Assembly (NCBI RefSeq): GCF_026965535.1
Contig: NZ_CP114039.1
Coordinates: 310,001-374,000, forward strand
Source of the DNA: Corallococcus sp. NCRR
Lineage (GTDB): Bacteria > Myxococcota > Myxococcia > Myxococcales > Myxococcaceae
Reading direction: 5' to 3'
Length of the DNA: 64,000 nucleotides
Within the stretch, counting starts at the first letter, position 1. Each line of letters begins with the position of its first letter. The notes under the pieces were generated by a model. It made no database searches and was not told the origin of the DNA. It worked only from the letters and a program-made list of their open reading frames with translations. Positions 19,572 through 35,622 of this stretch are shown here, in pieces. A program made the translations under genes and the position numbers.

Positions 19572-22116
19572 GCCGCGCCGCCGCAATCGCATGCGCGGCA
19601 AGCACGCGCCGGAGAAGCAGGCCGAGAAGCCCGTACGAACCCGAGCGAAGAAACCCGCGCCCCGGTCCCCTTCTCCCTACAAGGGCGCGCCGATGGAGCA
19701 ACTCCGCCAGTGGTTCGCCTCCAAGGGATGGACGCCCTACGCCTTCCAGGAAGAAGCCTGGGCCGCCTACACGCGAGGAGACAGCGGCCTCATCCACGTG
19801 CCCACCGGCGCGGGAAAAACCTACGCGGCATACATCGGCCCGCTCGCGGACGTGGCGGAGCGCAATCAGAAGGGCCTTCAAATCCTCTACCTCACGCCCC
19901 TGCGAGCCGTGTCGCGTGACGTGGAGCAGGCCCTGCGCGAACCGCTGATGGCACTGGACGCGGACCTGGAGGTGGAGAGCCGCACGGGCGACACGTCCTC
20001 CTCCGTGCGCCAGCGTCAGCGCGAACGCCTGCCCCAGGTCCTCATCACCACGCCGGAGTCCCTGTCACTCCTCCTGACGCAGGAGCAGGCCGCGGAGAAC
20101 TTCGCCTCACTGCGCGCCGTCATCGTGGACGAGTGGCACGAACTCCTCGCCTCCAAGCGAGGCACCCAGGTGGAGCTGGCCCTGGCCCGCCTGCGCCACT
20201 TCGCTCCGGGCCTGCGCATCTGGGCGCTGTCCGCCACGCTCGCCAACCTGGACGAGGCCGCGCGCACCGTCGTGGGCACGGACCGAAAGCCCACGCTGGT
20301 GAGCGCGGACCTTCAGCGCCCGGTGGACGTGGAGACGCTGCTGCCAGAGGAGGTGGACACCTTCCCGTGGGCCGGGCACCTGGGCTTCTCCATGTTGCCG
20401 CGCGTGGCGGACGGGTTGGATCCCACGCAGTCCACGCTCCTCTTCACCAACACCCGCTCCCAAGCGGAGCGCTGGTTCGAAGGCCTGCGCTTCCTGCGCC
20501 CCGAATGGGAACACCTGCTCGCGCTGCATCACGGGTCCATCGACCGCGAGGAGCGCGAGCGCGTGGAGGGAGGCCTCAAGGACGGGAGCCTGCGCCTCGT
20601 CGTCTGCACGTCTTCACTCGACCTGGGCGTGGACTTCGGCCCGGTGGAGCGGGTCATCCAGATAGGAAGTCCCAAGGGCATCGGCCGAACGCTTCAACGC
20701 GCGGGCCGCAGCGCGCACCGTCCCGGCGCCACGTGCCGCATCCTCTTCGTCCCCACGCACGCGCTCGAACTGGTGGAGATGGCCGCTGCCCGGGACGCCA
20801 TCGCGCAGCGAGAGGTGGAGCCGCGCACACCGCTGTCCAAGCCGCTCGACGTGCTGGCCCAGCACCTGGTGACGTGCGCGCTGGGAGGAGGCTTCACCCG
20901 CGAGGCCCTGCGCGACGAGGTCCGCACCGCCACGAGCTACGCCTCCCTCACCGACGAGGAGTTCGACTGGGCCCTCGCCCTGGTGCGCGAGGGAGGCCCC
21001 ACGCTGCGCGCCTATCCGGAGTTCCGCCGCGTGGTGGAGGTGAACGGCCGCTTCCGCGTGCCCGACGTGCGCCTCGCCCGGCTGCACCGGCTCAACATCG
21101 GCACCATCACGTCGGACGCGTCCGTGCAGCTGCGCTACTGGAGCGGCGGCACCCTGGGCACGGTGGAGGAGTCCTACGTCAGCCGCCTGAAGCCCGGAGA
21201 CACCTTCCTCTTCGCGGGCCGCCGGCTGGAGTTCAGCCGCTTCAAGGACATGACGGCGTACGTGAAGCCCGCGAAGGCCAAGGCCACCCAGACGCCGCGC
21301 TGGGGCGGCAGCCGCCTGCCCCTGTCCACGTCGCTCGCGTCCGCGATGCGCCGCACGCTCGAGTCCGCGCGCCAGGGCGACGTCACCCGCGACGAGGTCG
21401 CCGCCGCCTGGCCCATCCTCGACGCGCAGGCCCGTCTGTCCCGAATCCCCGGCGACGGTGGCTGCCTGGCGGAGACCTGCCGCACGCGGGACGGCTACCA
21501 CCTCTTCATGTATCCCTTTGAAGGAAGGCTCGTGCACGAAGGCCTGGCGGCGCTGCTCGCCCTGCGCCTCACGCGTCTACAGAAGGCCACCTTCAGCCTG
21601 TCCGTGAACGACTACGGCCTGGAGCTGCTCACCCCCACGCCCTTCCCCTTCGATGAAGCGCTGCGCCCGGCCCTCTTCACCCGCGAGCACCTGGTGGAGG
21701 ACATCCTGGAGAGCGTCAACCTGAGCGAGCTCGCGCGCCGGCAGTTCCGCGACATCGCCCGCGTGGCCGGGCTGGTGATGCCGGGCCTGCCCGGAGCGCG
21801 CAAGTCCACCCGACAGGTCCAGGCCAGCGCCGCGCTCCTCTATGACGTCTTCGTGAAATACGACCCGGACAACCTCCTCCTGCGCCAGGCGCGCCGCGAG
21901 GTGCTGGAGCACCAGTTCGAACAGGGCCGGCTCACCCGCACCCTGGAGCGGCTGGAGGCGCACCCCGTCGAGGTCGTCCACGTCCACCGGCCCTCGCCGC
22001 TGGGCTTCCCGCTCGTCGTCGAGCGCATCAGCGCCAGCGTGTCCAACGAGTCCCTGCTGGAGCGCGTGCAGCGCCTCAAGGAGCGATGGTCCCAGGCCGA
22101 TGCCAGACCCGCGTAG
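19558..22116 (+). CDS. Ligase-associated DEXH-box helicase (Lhr-like)
   Basis: 852 residues. A basic N-terminal tail rich in Arg/Lys (about 1-40) precedes the helicase core: Q-motif-like YAFQEEAW, Walker A VPTGAGKTYAAY (about 81-92), motif II VDEWHEL, motif III LSATLAN, motif IV-VI TNTRSQAERW, SSLDLGVDFG and QRAGRSAHRPG. A long C-terminal part resembles the winged-helix and DNA-binding modules of Lhr helicases. The start lies inside the ligase gene, and its end overlaps pdeM by 31 bases, so the four genes are tightly coupled. The expected role is 3'-5' unwinding in repair of damaged DNA. Confidence 0.93.
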   Translation: MQPTKPRRRNRMRGKHAPEKQAEKPVRTRAKKPAPRSPSPYKGAPMEQLRQWFASKGWTPYAFQEEAWAAYTRGDSGLIHVPTGAGKTYAAYIGPLADVAERNQKGLQILYLTPLRAVSRDVEQALREPLMALDADLEVESRTGDTSSSVRQRQRERLPQVLITTPESLSLLLTQEQAAENFASLRAVIVDEWHELLASKRGTQVELALARLRHFAPGLRIWALSATLANLDEAARTVVGTDRKPTLVSADLQRPVDVETLLPEEVDTFPWAGHLGFSMLPRVADGLDPTQSTLLFTNTRSQAERWFEGLRFLRPEWEHLLALHHGSIDREERERVEGGLKDGSLRLVVCTSSLDLGVDFGPVERVIQIGSPKGIGRTLQRAGRSAHRPGATCRILFVPTHALELVEMAAARDAIAQREVEPRTPLSKPLDVLAQHLVTCALGGGFTREALRDEVRTATSYASLTDEEFDWALALVREGGPTLRAYPEFRRVVEVNGRFRVPDVRLARLHRLNIGTITSDASVQLRYWSGGTLGTVEESYVSRLKPGDTFLFAGRRLEFSRFKDMTAYVKPAKAKATQTPRWGGSRLPLSTSLASAMRRTLESARQGDVTRDEVAAAWPILDAQARLSRIPGDGGCLAETCRTRDGYHLFMYPFEGRLVHEGLAALLALRLTRLQKATFSLSVNDYGLELLTPTPFPFDEALRPALFTREHLVEDILESVNLSELARRQFRDIARVAGLVMPGLPGARKSTRQVQASAALLYDVFVKYDPDNLLLRQARREVLEHQFEQGRLTRTLERLEAHPVEVVHVHRPSPLGFPLVVERISASVSNESLLERVQRLKERWSQADARPA

Positions 22117-22739
22117 CGGACGCGGACGTGGAGCTGCTCCCGGAACGAGCCTTGCACTGGCCTGAAGCCGGCGTGCTCGCGGTGGCGGACCTGCACTGGG
22201 GCAAGACGGAGTCCTTCCAGCAGCACGGCATCCCCCTCCCCGTGGGGGTCCTGGATGACGACCTCGCCCGCCTCTCCTCCGCCCTCACCGCCACCGGTGC
22301 CCGGCGCCTCCTCCTAGTGGGGGACCTGGTGCACTCGCGCCAGGGGCTCACCCCGGACGTCATCAGCCGCGTGAATACCTGGCGTGAAACACATGCTTCA
22401 CTAGAAGTCGTGCTGATACGCGGCAACCATGACCGCCACGTGCGGACCCTCCCGCCCTCCTGGAGGATGGAGGATCGCGCGGAGGGATTGGACGAAGGCC
22501 CGTTCCGCTTCGCCCACCACCCGGAGCCGGCCGCCGGGCGCTATGTCTGGGCCGGGCATCTGCACCCCATGGTGCGGCTGTCGGGCGGGGCGGACCGGCT
22601 GCGGCTGCCCTGCTTCCACCTGGGTCCCGGCGTGGGTGTCCTGCCCGCGTTCAGCGCCTTCACGGGGGGAATGGACATGCGGCGGGGCAAGAAGGACCGC
22701 GTCTACGCCATCGCCGGCACCGCGGTGGTGGAACTCTAG
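22086..22739 (+). CDS. pdeM: Ligase-associated DNA damage response endonuclease PdeM
   Basis: 217 residues. The calcineurin-like phosphoesterase motifs are in order: VADLHWGKTESFQ, LLVGDLVHS, IRGNHDRHV and WAGHLHPMVRL, which together bind a two-metal centre. PdeM is the fourth member of the ligase-associated operon in many Proteobacteria. The gene begins within the helicase gene. A 7-base stem (CGGCGAC/GTCGCCG, 22752-22776) lies shortly after the stop, but without a T-run. Confidence 0.92.
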   Translation: MVPGRCQTRVADADVELLPERALHWPEAGVLAVADLHWGKTESFQQHGIPLPVGVLDDDLARLSSALTATGARRLLLVGDLVHSRQGLTPDVISRVNTWRETHASLEVVLIRGNHDRHVRTLPPSWRMEDRAEGLDEGPFRFAHHPEPAAGRYVWAGHLHPMVRLSGGADRLRLPCFHLGPGVGVLPAFSAFTGGMDMRRGKKDRVYAIAGTAVVEL

Positions 22740-23221
22740 CGCCATGAGCTCCGGCGACCCGGACTCCGAGTCGCCGCGATTCATGCGTGGCGCGCACCGT
22801 CGCACCCTGTAGCGCGCCCCCTGAGAGGGATTGATCCCAGAGGGAAGCGCGCCCTCGCGCAAAGCTCCCTTCCGATCGCCAGAAGCGGGATTCATCACCG
22901 CGCGCGGACAACTTGTCGCAACCGCCCCGGAAGGTGCTAAGCGCTCCTTATTCCCACTCCCCACAGAATGGTTGACACTGCCGTGCTCATGAATGATGGT
23001 CCCGCGCCGCATTGGGTCGGGAAGTTCATGAGGGACCCGCGCCCACGGCACCATCCTAGAGGTTCGTTGGACGTGACTGCCTTGCCGTCTGAGCGCCAGG
23101 AGCCACCCCCCGCCCGGTCCACCGGGACCGGGACGGCCCCCCTGACTTCCGCGCCGAACGGTTTTCCCGCGTCCACCCCTGCTTTCATGTCGCCTTCAGT
23201 CCCCTTGCCCCTGGTCCTGGT
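22740..23221. other. Intergenic region between pdeM and the act operon
   Basis: 482 bases without a convincing gene. It holds an inverted repeat at 22752-22776 (possible end of the repair operon), a consensus-like TTGACA at 22972-22977 without a convincing -10, and a perfect 8-base stem with a four-base loop at 23113-23132 in the presumed act leader. A/T content is raised around 22945-23060. An 85-codon open frame (22968-23225) ends in the ATGA of actA but looks non-coding. Confidence 0.6.
23113..23132 (+). promoter_or_regulatory. Hairpin in the actA leader
   Basis: CCCGGTCC-ACCG-GGACCGGG, a perfect stem-loop about 90 bases before actA. The actA start has no recognisable ribosome binding site, so leader structure may matter for its translation. 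Confidence 0.35.
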
Positions 23222-23880
23222 ATGAGCGGCCCTCTCTTCCCACGCTGGACGAATACGGTGTCGCGCCTGTCGGCCGCGATGCTCCTCGCCGTGCCCGCCA
23301 TCGCCATCGGCGGCCTCCTGGCCTACGTGCGCAGCCCGCTCGTGACCAATCAGGCCCGCCCGGTGGAACAGCCCATCGAGTTCGACCACCGGCACCACGC
23401 CGGTGACGAGCAGATCGACTGTCGCTACTGCCACTGGACGGTGGAGAAGTCCCCGTCGGCGGGCATCCCCTCCACCACCGTGTGCATGTCCTGCCACGCG
23501 CAGGTGTGGAACAAGAGCCCGTACCTCACCGAGGTCCGCAAGGCGTTCTTCGCCGACCAGCCCATCCCCTGGGTTCGCGTCCACAACCTGCCGGACTTCG
23601 TCTACTTCAACCACTCCATCCACGTGGGCAAGGGCGTCGGCTGCGCCACCTGCCACGGCCGCGTGGACCAGATGGGCGCCATCGAGCAGTCCGCGCCGCT
23701 GACGATGAGCTGGTGCCTGGATTGCCACCGCAACCCCGGCCCCAACCTCCGGCCCCAGGAGTTCATCACCAGCATGACCTGGGCGCCCCCGACGGATAAG
23801 GCGGAAGCCTCGGCCCTCGCCGAGACGCTCACCAAGGAATACGACGTTCACTCGCGCACGAGCTGCTCCACATGCCACCG

Positions 23881-23884
<4 letters not shown>
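23222..23884 (+). CDS. actA: Alternative complex III subunit A, pentaheme cytochrome c
   Basis: 220 residues. One N-terminal membrane anchor (about 15-36) is followed by five CXXCH haem sites: CRYCH, CMSCH, CATCH, CLDCH and the C-terminal CSTCH. Length, anchor and haem count match ActA of alternative complex III, the bc1-independent quinol:electron acceptor oxidoreductase. It sits in the periplasm and passes electrons from the iron-sulfur subunit to mono-haem ActE or the oxidase. The actB start overlaps its stop (ATGA). No Shine-Dalgarno sequence is seen before the ATG. Confidence 0.93.
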
Positions 23885-27099
<3,215 letters not shown>

Positions 27100-27104
27100 C
27101 CGTC

Positions 27105-28547
<1,443 letters not shown>

Positions 28548-28551
28548 CATC

Positions 28552-29097
28552 ATGGAAGCCAAGGTCCTTGATTCCTGGGTGTTGGCCGAGTTCGCCACTC
28601 CGGAAGCCCTCGTCTCCGCCACGCAGCAGATGCGGGAGAAGGGCTTCCAGGGGATGGACACCTACTCCCCCTACCCGCTGCACGGCGGGTCGGAGGCGCT
28701 GGGTCTGCCGCCCTCTCGCGTGCCCTTCATCGCCCTGGGTGGCGGCCTCACCGGCATGGTGACCGCCCTCACGATGCAGACGTGGATGAACACCATCGAC
28801 TACCCGCTCAACGTCGGCGGCCGTCCGCTCCTGAGCCTCCCGGCCTGGGTGCCCATCACGTTCGAATTGAGCGTGCTGTTCGCCGCGTTCGGCATCTTTT
28901 TCGGCCTGCTCGGCCTGAGCAAGCTGCCGCAGCCCTACCACCCGGCCTTCGAGTCGGAAGAGTTCCGCAGCGCGTCCACGCACGGCTACTGGCTGAGCAT
29001 CCCGCACCCCACGGGGACGGACGCCGCGGACGTCAAGAACCAGCTGACGGCCCTGGGCGCGACCCACGTGACCGTCGTCTCGGGAGAGAACGAATGA
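28552..29097 (+). CDS. actD: Alternative complex III subunit D (DUF3341)
   Basis: 181 residues. A soluble N-terminal domain with LAEFATPEALVSATQQMREKGF leads to two transmembrane helices (about 57-80 and 96-124), followed by the PYHPAFESEEF motif, typical of DUF3341/ActD. The role within alternative complex III is structural. The start is four bases after the actC stop, and the stop overlaps actE (ATGA). Confidence 0.92.
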   Translation: MEAKVLDSWVLAEFATPEALVSATQQMREKGFQGMDTYSPYPLHGGSEALGLPPSRVPFIALGGGLTGMVTALTMQTWMNTIDYPLNVGGRPLLSLPAWVPITFELSVLFAAFGIFFGLLGLSKLPQPYHPAFESEEFRSASTHGYWLSIPHPTGTDAADVKNQLTALGATHVTVVSGENE

Positions 29098-29654
29098 GGT
29101 GGCTCATCCCCGCCGCCGGGCTCGCCGCGCTCACGGGCTGCAACGTCAGCTCGGAGTTCCTCCAGCGCATGGAGACCCAGGCCAAGTACGAGTACTACGA
29201 GACGTCCGAGTTCTGGCCGGACGGGCGCGCCATGCGCGTGCCCCCCGCCGGCACCGTCCCGCGCGAGCGGCCGGTGGGCAACCCGGGCATCTCCACGGGC
29301 CGCGCCAACGGCGTGGCCGTGAACGCCATCCCCCTGCCGGTGGACAAGCACCTGCTGGAGCTGGGCCAGAAGAAGTACAACATCGTGTGCTCGCAGTGTC
29401 ATGGCGTGCTCGGCGACGGCAACAGCGTCGTCGCGGAGAACATGGCGCTGCGTCTGCCGCCGTCCCTGCTGGAGCTCGCGGACAAGCCGGCCGGCCACTT
29501 CTACACCGCCATCAACGAGGGCTACGGCATCATGCCGTCCTTCTCGGGTGAGCTCGACACGCGTGAGCGCTGGGCCGTCGTCGCCTACGTGCGCGCGCTG
29601 CAGGCCGCCCGCAGCACCGCCGGGACGCAGCCCGTCCCGCAGGAGAACCGATGA
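29094..29654 (+). CDS. actE: Alternative complex III subunit E, mono-haem cytochrome c lipoprotein
   Basis: 186 residues. The signal ends in lipobox LTGC (Cys16), and a single haem site CSQCHG appears near residue 99 with the distal Met in YGIMPSFSG. It should be tethered to the periplasmic face and hand electrons to the caa3 oxidase encoded further down. Both ends overlap neighbours by ATGA. Confidence 0.92.
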   Translation: MRWLIPAAGLAALTGCNVSSEFLQRMETQAKYEYYETSEFWPDGRAMRVPPAGTVPRERPVGNPGISTGRANGVAVNAIPLPVDKHLLELGQKKYNIVCSQCHGVLGDGNSVVAENMALRLPPSLLELADKPAGHFYTAINEGYGIMPSFSGELDTRERWAVVAYVRALQAARSTAGTQPVPQENR

Positions 29655-30850
29655 CTGCCATGGAGCGCTACACCGGCACGCCCAAGCTGATGGTGCCCGC
29701 GTTCGGCCTGGGCGTGGTGGGCCTCGTGCTCACCGCTGTGGGCTTCTTCATGAACCCCCAGGCGACCAGCTTCAGCTTCCTCATGGGCTTCACCTACTGG
29801 GTGGGCATCAGCGTGGCCGCCCTCATCATGCTGTGCATCTTCCACACGGCGAAGGCGAAGTGGCCCATCGTCCTGCGCCGCGCCATGGAGACCATCTCCA
29901 TCGCGGTGCCCGTGTTCGCGGTGCTCATCCTCGCCCTCATCCCGATGATGAAGTACCTCTACCCCTGGGTGGACGGCTCGCCGCTGGCGGCCCACATCCA
30001 CGGCATCGAGGTGGAGCACCTGGCCCACAAGAAGGCCCACTACTTGAACCTGGGCTTCTTCGCCATCCGTCAGGTCATCTACTTCGCGGTGTGGATCTTC
30101 GTGTCGCACCGGATGTACGCCTGGAGCACCCAGCAGGACGACGTCGGCGGGCTGGAGCTCACCGTCAAGCAGCGCAAGTTCGCCCCGGGCGCCCTGCCCT
30201 TCCTGGCGCTGACCATCACGTTCGCGGCCTTCGACTGGCTAATGAGCCTCACCCCGCTGTGGCAGTCCACCATCTTCGGCGCCTACTACTTCGCCGGCAG
30301 CTTCCTGGCCGCCTTCTGCGTCCTCACGCTGGCCACGGTGCGCGCCCAGGGCAAGGACCTGTTCGGCAGCCTGGTGAAGACGTCCCACCTGCACAACCTG
30401 GGCAAGCTCATCTTCGCCTTCACTGCGTTCTGGGCCTACATCGGCTTCTCCCAGTTCCTGCTGGTGTGGATCGCCAACATCCCGGAAGAGGCCCCCTGGT
30501 ACGGCCTGCGCATGTACGGCCCGTGGCGCGGCGTCTCCTACGTCATCTTCTTCGGTCACTTCGTGCTGCCGTTCTTCACGCTGCTGTCACGCAAGCTGAA
30601 GGAGAAGCCCGGCACCCTGGCGGTGGCCGCCACCTACATGCTTCTCATGCACGCCGTGGACCTGTATTGGCTCATCTGGCCGGCGTTCTCCGGTGAGGCC
30701 GGTCCGACGTTCCACTGGACCATTCTCACGGCCTTCGTGGGCGTGGGCGGTGTCGCTGTGGGCTACGCCCTGTTCCGGGCGCGCGGTCGGTACACCTTCC
30801 CGGTGAAGGACCCCTACATCGCGGAGTCCCTGAGGTACGTGCAGCCATGA
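29651..30850 (+). CDS. actF: Alternative complex III subunit F, second quinol-binding membrane protein
   Basis: 399 residues with about ten predicted membrane helices, a shorter relative of ActC. Hydrophobic stretches such as FAVWIFVSHRMYAWST and FAFTAFWAYIGFSQFLLVWIAN are typical of this subunit. It starts in the actE stop, and its own stop overlaps the next small gene. Confidence 0.92.
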   Translation: MTAMERYTGTPKLMVPAFGLGVVGLVLTAVGFFMNPQATSFSFLMGFTYWVGISVAALIMLCIFHTAKAKWPIVLRRAMETISIAVPVFAVLILALIPMMKYLYPWVDGSPLAAHIHGIEVEHLAHKKAHYLNLGFFAIRQVIYFAVWIFVSHRMYAWSTQQDDVGGLELTVKQRKFAPGALPFLALTITFAAFDWLMSLTPLWQSTIFGAYYFAGSFLAAFCVLTLATVRAQGKDLFGSLVKTSHLHNLGKLIFAFTAFWAYIGFSQFLLVWIANIPEEAPWYGLRMYGPWRGVSYVIFFGHFVLPFFTLLSRKLKEKPGTLAVAATYMLLMHAVDLYWLIWPAFSGEAGPTFHWTILTAFVGVGGVAVGYALFRARGRYTFPVKDPYIAESLRYVQP

Positions 30851-31338
30851 AGAAGACCCAGTCCGAAGTCGAATCGCGGGTCATCGTCGGCGCGCATGGC
30901 GTGGCGGCCGAGGAAGACCACCTCGTCATGGGGAAGATCATCGGCGTCGGTGTGGGCGCCATGGTCCTCTTCTTCGTGGGCGCGGTGTGGGCCTGGCGCA
31001 TCCAGGTCGTCACCATGCAGGAGGCCCAGCCCAACGGCCCGCCTCCGCGTCCCGCCGCGGTGGGCCAGTACGAGGTCGGCATCGTGAACCAGCGCCTGTT
31101 CGAGCAGGACTGGCGCGCAGCGGAGAAGCTGGGCGGCCAGCACCAGGCGCTGAAGAACGGCTGGGGTGACCAGCCGGGCGTCGCCGCCCACAAGCCGCTG
31201 GAGCAGGCCATGGGCCAGGTCATCACGACCGAGGCCCAGAAGGCCCGCGAGCCCGCCCCCGCGCCGGCCCCGGCTCCCGCCCCGGCTCAGGAGTCCGCGC
31301 CGCACACGGCGCCCCCGGCCCCGGCCCCGAAGAAGTAG
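30847..31338 (+). CDS. Small membrane protein in the act operon, unknown
   Basis: 163 residues. One transmembrane helix (about 28-52) follows a short soluble head; the outer part ends in an Ala-Pro repeat (APAPAPAPAPA) and a Lys tail. The NQRLFEQDWRAAE region resembles small cytochrome-associated proteins, but I do not recognise the family. It is embedded between actF (ATGA overlap) and the SCO gene, so it may be an accessory subunit of alternative complex III or an oxidase assembly factor. Named ActG in some systems, but homology is not shown here. Confidence 0.8.
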   Translation: MKKTQSEVESRVIVGAHGVAAEEDHLVMGKIIGVGVGAMVLFFVGAVWAWRIQVVTMQEAQPNGPPPRPAAVGQYEVGIVNQRLFEQDWRAAEKLGGQHQALKNGWGDQPGVAAHKPLEQAMGQVITTEAQKAREPAPAPAPAPAPAQESAPHTAPPAPAPKK

Positions 31339-31378
31339 GCTCCCACCCGCTCCTCCTGCCCCCGAGCCGTCCCCCGCC

Positions 31379-32254
31379 ATGCCGTCCCTTCTCCCGCTCT
31401 GCTCCGCCCGCGCCGCCGGGCTCCTCGCGGCGCTCGCGCTGGTGCTCACCAGCGCCACGCCCGCGTTCGCCCTGCCGGGCGGAGGCAAGACGCCCCGCGC
31501 CATCGTGGAGGCGGACTCCGACCTGCCCCCGCCGGTGACGGGGGTGGACGTGGAGGAACACCTGGGGGAGCCGCTCCCCCTGGAGACCCGCTTCCTGGAC
31601 TCCACCGGGGAAGAGGTCCGGCTGGGCACGCTGCTGTCCAAGACGCGCCCCACCCTGCTCACGCTCGTCTATTACGAGTGCCCCATGCTCTGTAACCTCG
31701 TCATCAACGAGCAGGTCCGCGTGATGCGCGAGCTGGGCCTGGAGCTGGGCAAGGACTACGAGGCCGTCACCGTCAGCATCGACCCCAAGGACACCCCGGC
31801 GCAGAGCGCGGAGCGGCGGCGCAAGTACCTCCAGTCCATGGGCAAGCCGGAGACGGCTCCGTGGCACTTCCTCACCGGCACCGACGAGAACATCCACAAG
31901 CTCGCCGACGCCGTGGGCTTCAAGTACACGTATGAACCGAGCACGAAGCAGTACGCCCACCCCGCGGTGGTCACCGTGCTCACGCCGGAGGGGAGCATCT
32001 CCCGCTACCTCTACGGCACGTCGTTCGACCGCAAGGACGTGAAGCTTTCGCTGCTGGAAGCAGCGGGCGGTCGGGTCGGGACGAGCGTCGATCGCATCGT
32101 CATGTCCTGTTTCAAGTATGACACCGCCACGCGGCGGTACGGTTTCTACATCTTCGGGTTCATCCGCCTGGGCTCCCTGGCTGTCTTCGGCGCCCTGGCC
32201 ACGATGCTGATCTATTTCTGGAGGCGCGAGCTGAAGAAAGGCGCGACTACATGA
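31379..32254 (+). CDS. SCO1/SenC-type copper chaperone for cytochrome oxidase
   Basis: 291 residues from the ATG at 31379. A signal sequence (about 1-30) is followed by the thioredoxin-like SCO domain: the copper-binding Cys pair in YYECPMLCN, and the distal His in YAHPAVVTVL. A C-terminal membrane helix (about 258-282) anchors it. SCO proteins deliver copper to, or keep reduced, the CuA site of subunit II, whose gene follows with an ATGA overlap. Confidence 0.92.
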   Translation: MPSLLPLCSARAAGLLAALALVLTSATPAFALPGGGKTPRAIVEADSDLPPPVTGVDVEEHLGEPLPLETRFLDSTGEEVRLGTLLSKTRPTLLTLVYYECPMLCNLVINEQVRVMRELGLELGKDYEAVTVSIDPKDTPAQSAERRRKYLQSMGKPETAPWHFLTGTDENIHKLADAVGFKYTYEPSTKQYAHPAVVTVLTPEGSISRYLYGTSFDRKDVKLSLLEAAGGRVGTSVDRIVMSCFKYDTATRRYGFYIFGFIRLGSLAVFGALATMLIYFWRRELKKGATT

Positions 32255-33280
32255 GCGACCTGGCCAACCAATTCCTGTTCCTCCCGGAGCGCGCGTCCAC
32301 GTTCGCGGAACGGGTCGACTTCCTGCACTACTTCGTCGTCGGTACGACGATGGTGATGTCCGCGGGCGTCGGCCTCGCGGCGCTCTTCATGTTCTTCCGC
32401 TACCGCCGGCGGGAGACCCACCAGCACACGGAATACGTGGTGCCGGACCTGAAGACGGAGTTCCTCTTCGTCTCCGTCCCGCTGGTGTTCTTCCTGGCGT
32501 GGTTCGCCATCGGGTTCCGGGACTTCACCTGGTACACCACTCCGCCCAAGGACTCGATGGATGTCTACGTCATGGGCAAGCAGTGGATGTGGAAGTTCTC
32601 CTACCCGGAGGGCCCCAACGGCGTGAACGTGCTGCACGTGCCGGCCAACCGCCCGGTGCGCCTGCTCATCACGTCCCGCGACGTCATCCACTCCTTCTAC
32701 GTCCCGTCCTTCCGCATCAAGATGGACGCGCTGCCGGGCCGCTACACGCAGGCCTGGTTCGAGGCGACGAAGCCCGGCACGTACCAGGTGCTCTGCACCG
32801 AGTACTGCGGCCTGTCGCACTCGAAGATGCTGGCGGAGGTCGTCGTGCTCTCGCCGGAGGACTACGAGAACTGGCTGAAGGAGCAGCAGCGTGGCCGCCT
32901 GCAGGACCGGCAGGACGCGCTGGCGGACACGTCGCTCGTGCCGCCCGTCGCCCGCATGGCCGAGCAGGGCCAGAAGCTGGTGGGCACGCAGGGCTGCCTC
33001 AAGTGCCACTCGGTGGACGGCTCGAAGCACATCGGCCCCACCTTCCTGGGCATGTACGAGCGTGAAGAGAAGCTCGACGATGGCCAGAGCATCCGCGTGG
33101 ATGAAGCCTACATCACCCAGTCGATGATGGACCCGGGCGCGCACATCGTCGCCGGCTACCAGAACGTGATGCCGACCTACCAGGGCAAGCTGCAGGGCCC
33201 CGAGTCGGCCGCCATCGTCGAGTACATCAAGACGCTGCGCACCGCGAACGTGCGCGAGACCGCTTCCGAGGGCCCCGCCT

Positions 33281-33297
<17 letters not shown>
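32251..33297 (+). CDS. coxB: Cytochrome c oxidase subunit II with fused cytochrome c domain (caa3 type)
   Basis: 348 residues. Two N-terminal membrane helices precede the cupredoxin domain with CuA ligands in CTEYCGLSHSKM. A class I cytochrome c domain is fused at the C-terminus (CLKCH near residue 250, with a later Met in NVMPTYQG). This arrangement defines caa3 oxidases, which accept electrons directly from a donor complex. The subunit I gene overlaps the end by 17 bases. Confidence 0.96.
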
Positions 33298-34949
<1,652 letters not shown>

Positions 34950-34957
<8 letters not shown>

Positions 34958-35612
34958 CGCTCACGTGACGCCGGGCTCGGTGCCCGGTCCCAAGCTGGCT
35001 GCCCACTTCGCGTCGCTGGAGGTCCAGAAGCACGCGGCGCGGTTGGGCATGTGGCTGTTCCTCGCCACGGAAATCCTGCTCTTCGCGGGTCTGTTCGCGT
35101 GCTACGCGGCCTACCGCTTCCTGTTCCCGGAAGCGTGGGCGGCGGCCAGCCGCAGCCTGGACCTGACGATGGGCACCATCAACACGGTGGTGCTCATCAC
35201 CTCCTCGTTCACCGCCGCCATGGCGGTGCACTACGCCAAGGAGGGGAAGAACGCGATGGTGGGGCACATGAACGTGCTCACCCTCCTGATGGCGGTGGGC
35301 TTCCTCGTCATCAAGTTCTTCGAGTACAAGCACAAGTTCCACATCGGGACGCTGCCGGGCCGCTACTACTTCTACGAAGGCATCCAGCTGCCGGGCGCGC
35401 CGCTGTACTTCACCGTGTACTTCGCCTCCACGGCGCTGCACGCGCTGCACGTCGTCATCGGCATGACGGTGCTGGCGTTCGCCACGGTGCGCGCGTACCG
35501 CGTCGGGGACTTCAACGCGAACAACTACACGCAGGTCGAGCTGGGCTCCATGTACTGGCACCTCGTCGACCTGGTGTGGATCTTCCTCTTCCCGATGCTG
35601 TACCTGGTCTGA
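34950..35612 (+). CDS. coxC: Cytochrome c oxidase subunit III
   Basis: 220 residues, with five or more membrane helices. WLFLATEILLFAGLFACY at the first helix and the late ELGSMYWHLVDLVWIFLFPMLYLV are diagnostic. It starts before the coxA stop. Confidence 0.95.
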
Positions 35613-35622
35613 GGGTTACGAC

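Noticed and set aside
22968..23225. 85-residue protein ending in the actA start
   Set aside because: Third-position GC is clearly lower than in neighbouring genes, no ribosome binding site is seen, and a TTGACA-like promoter element lies inside it. Kept only as a possible coupling frame.
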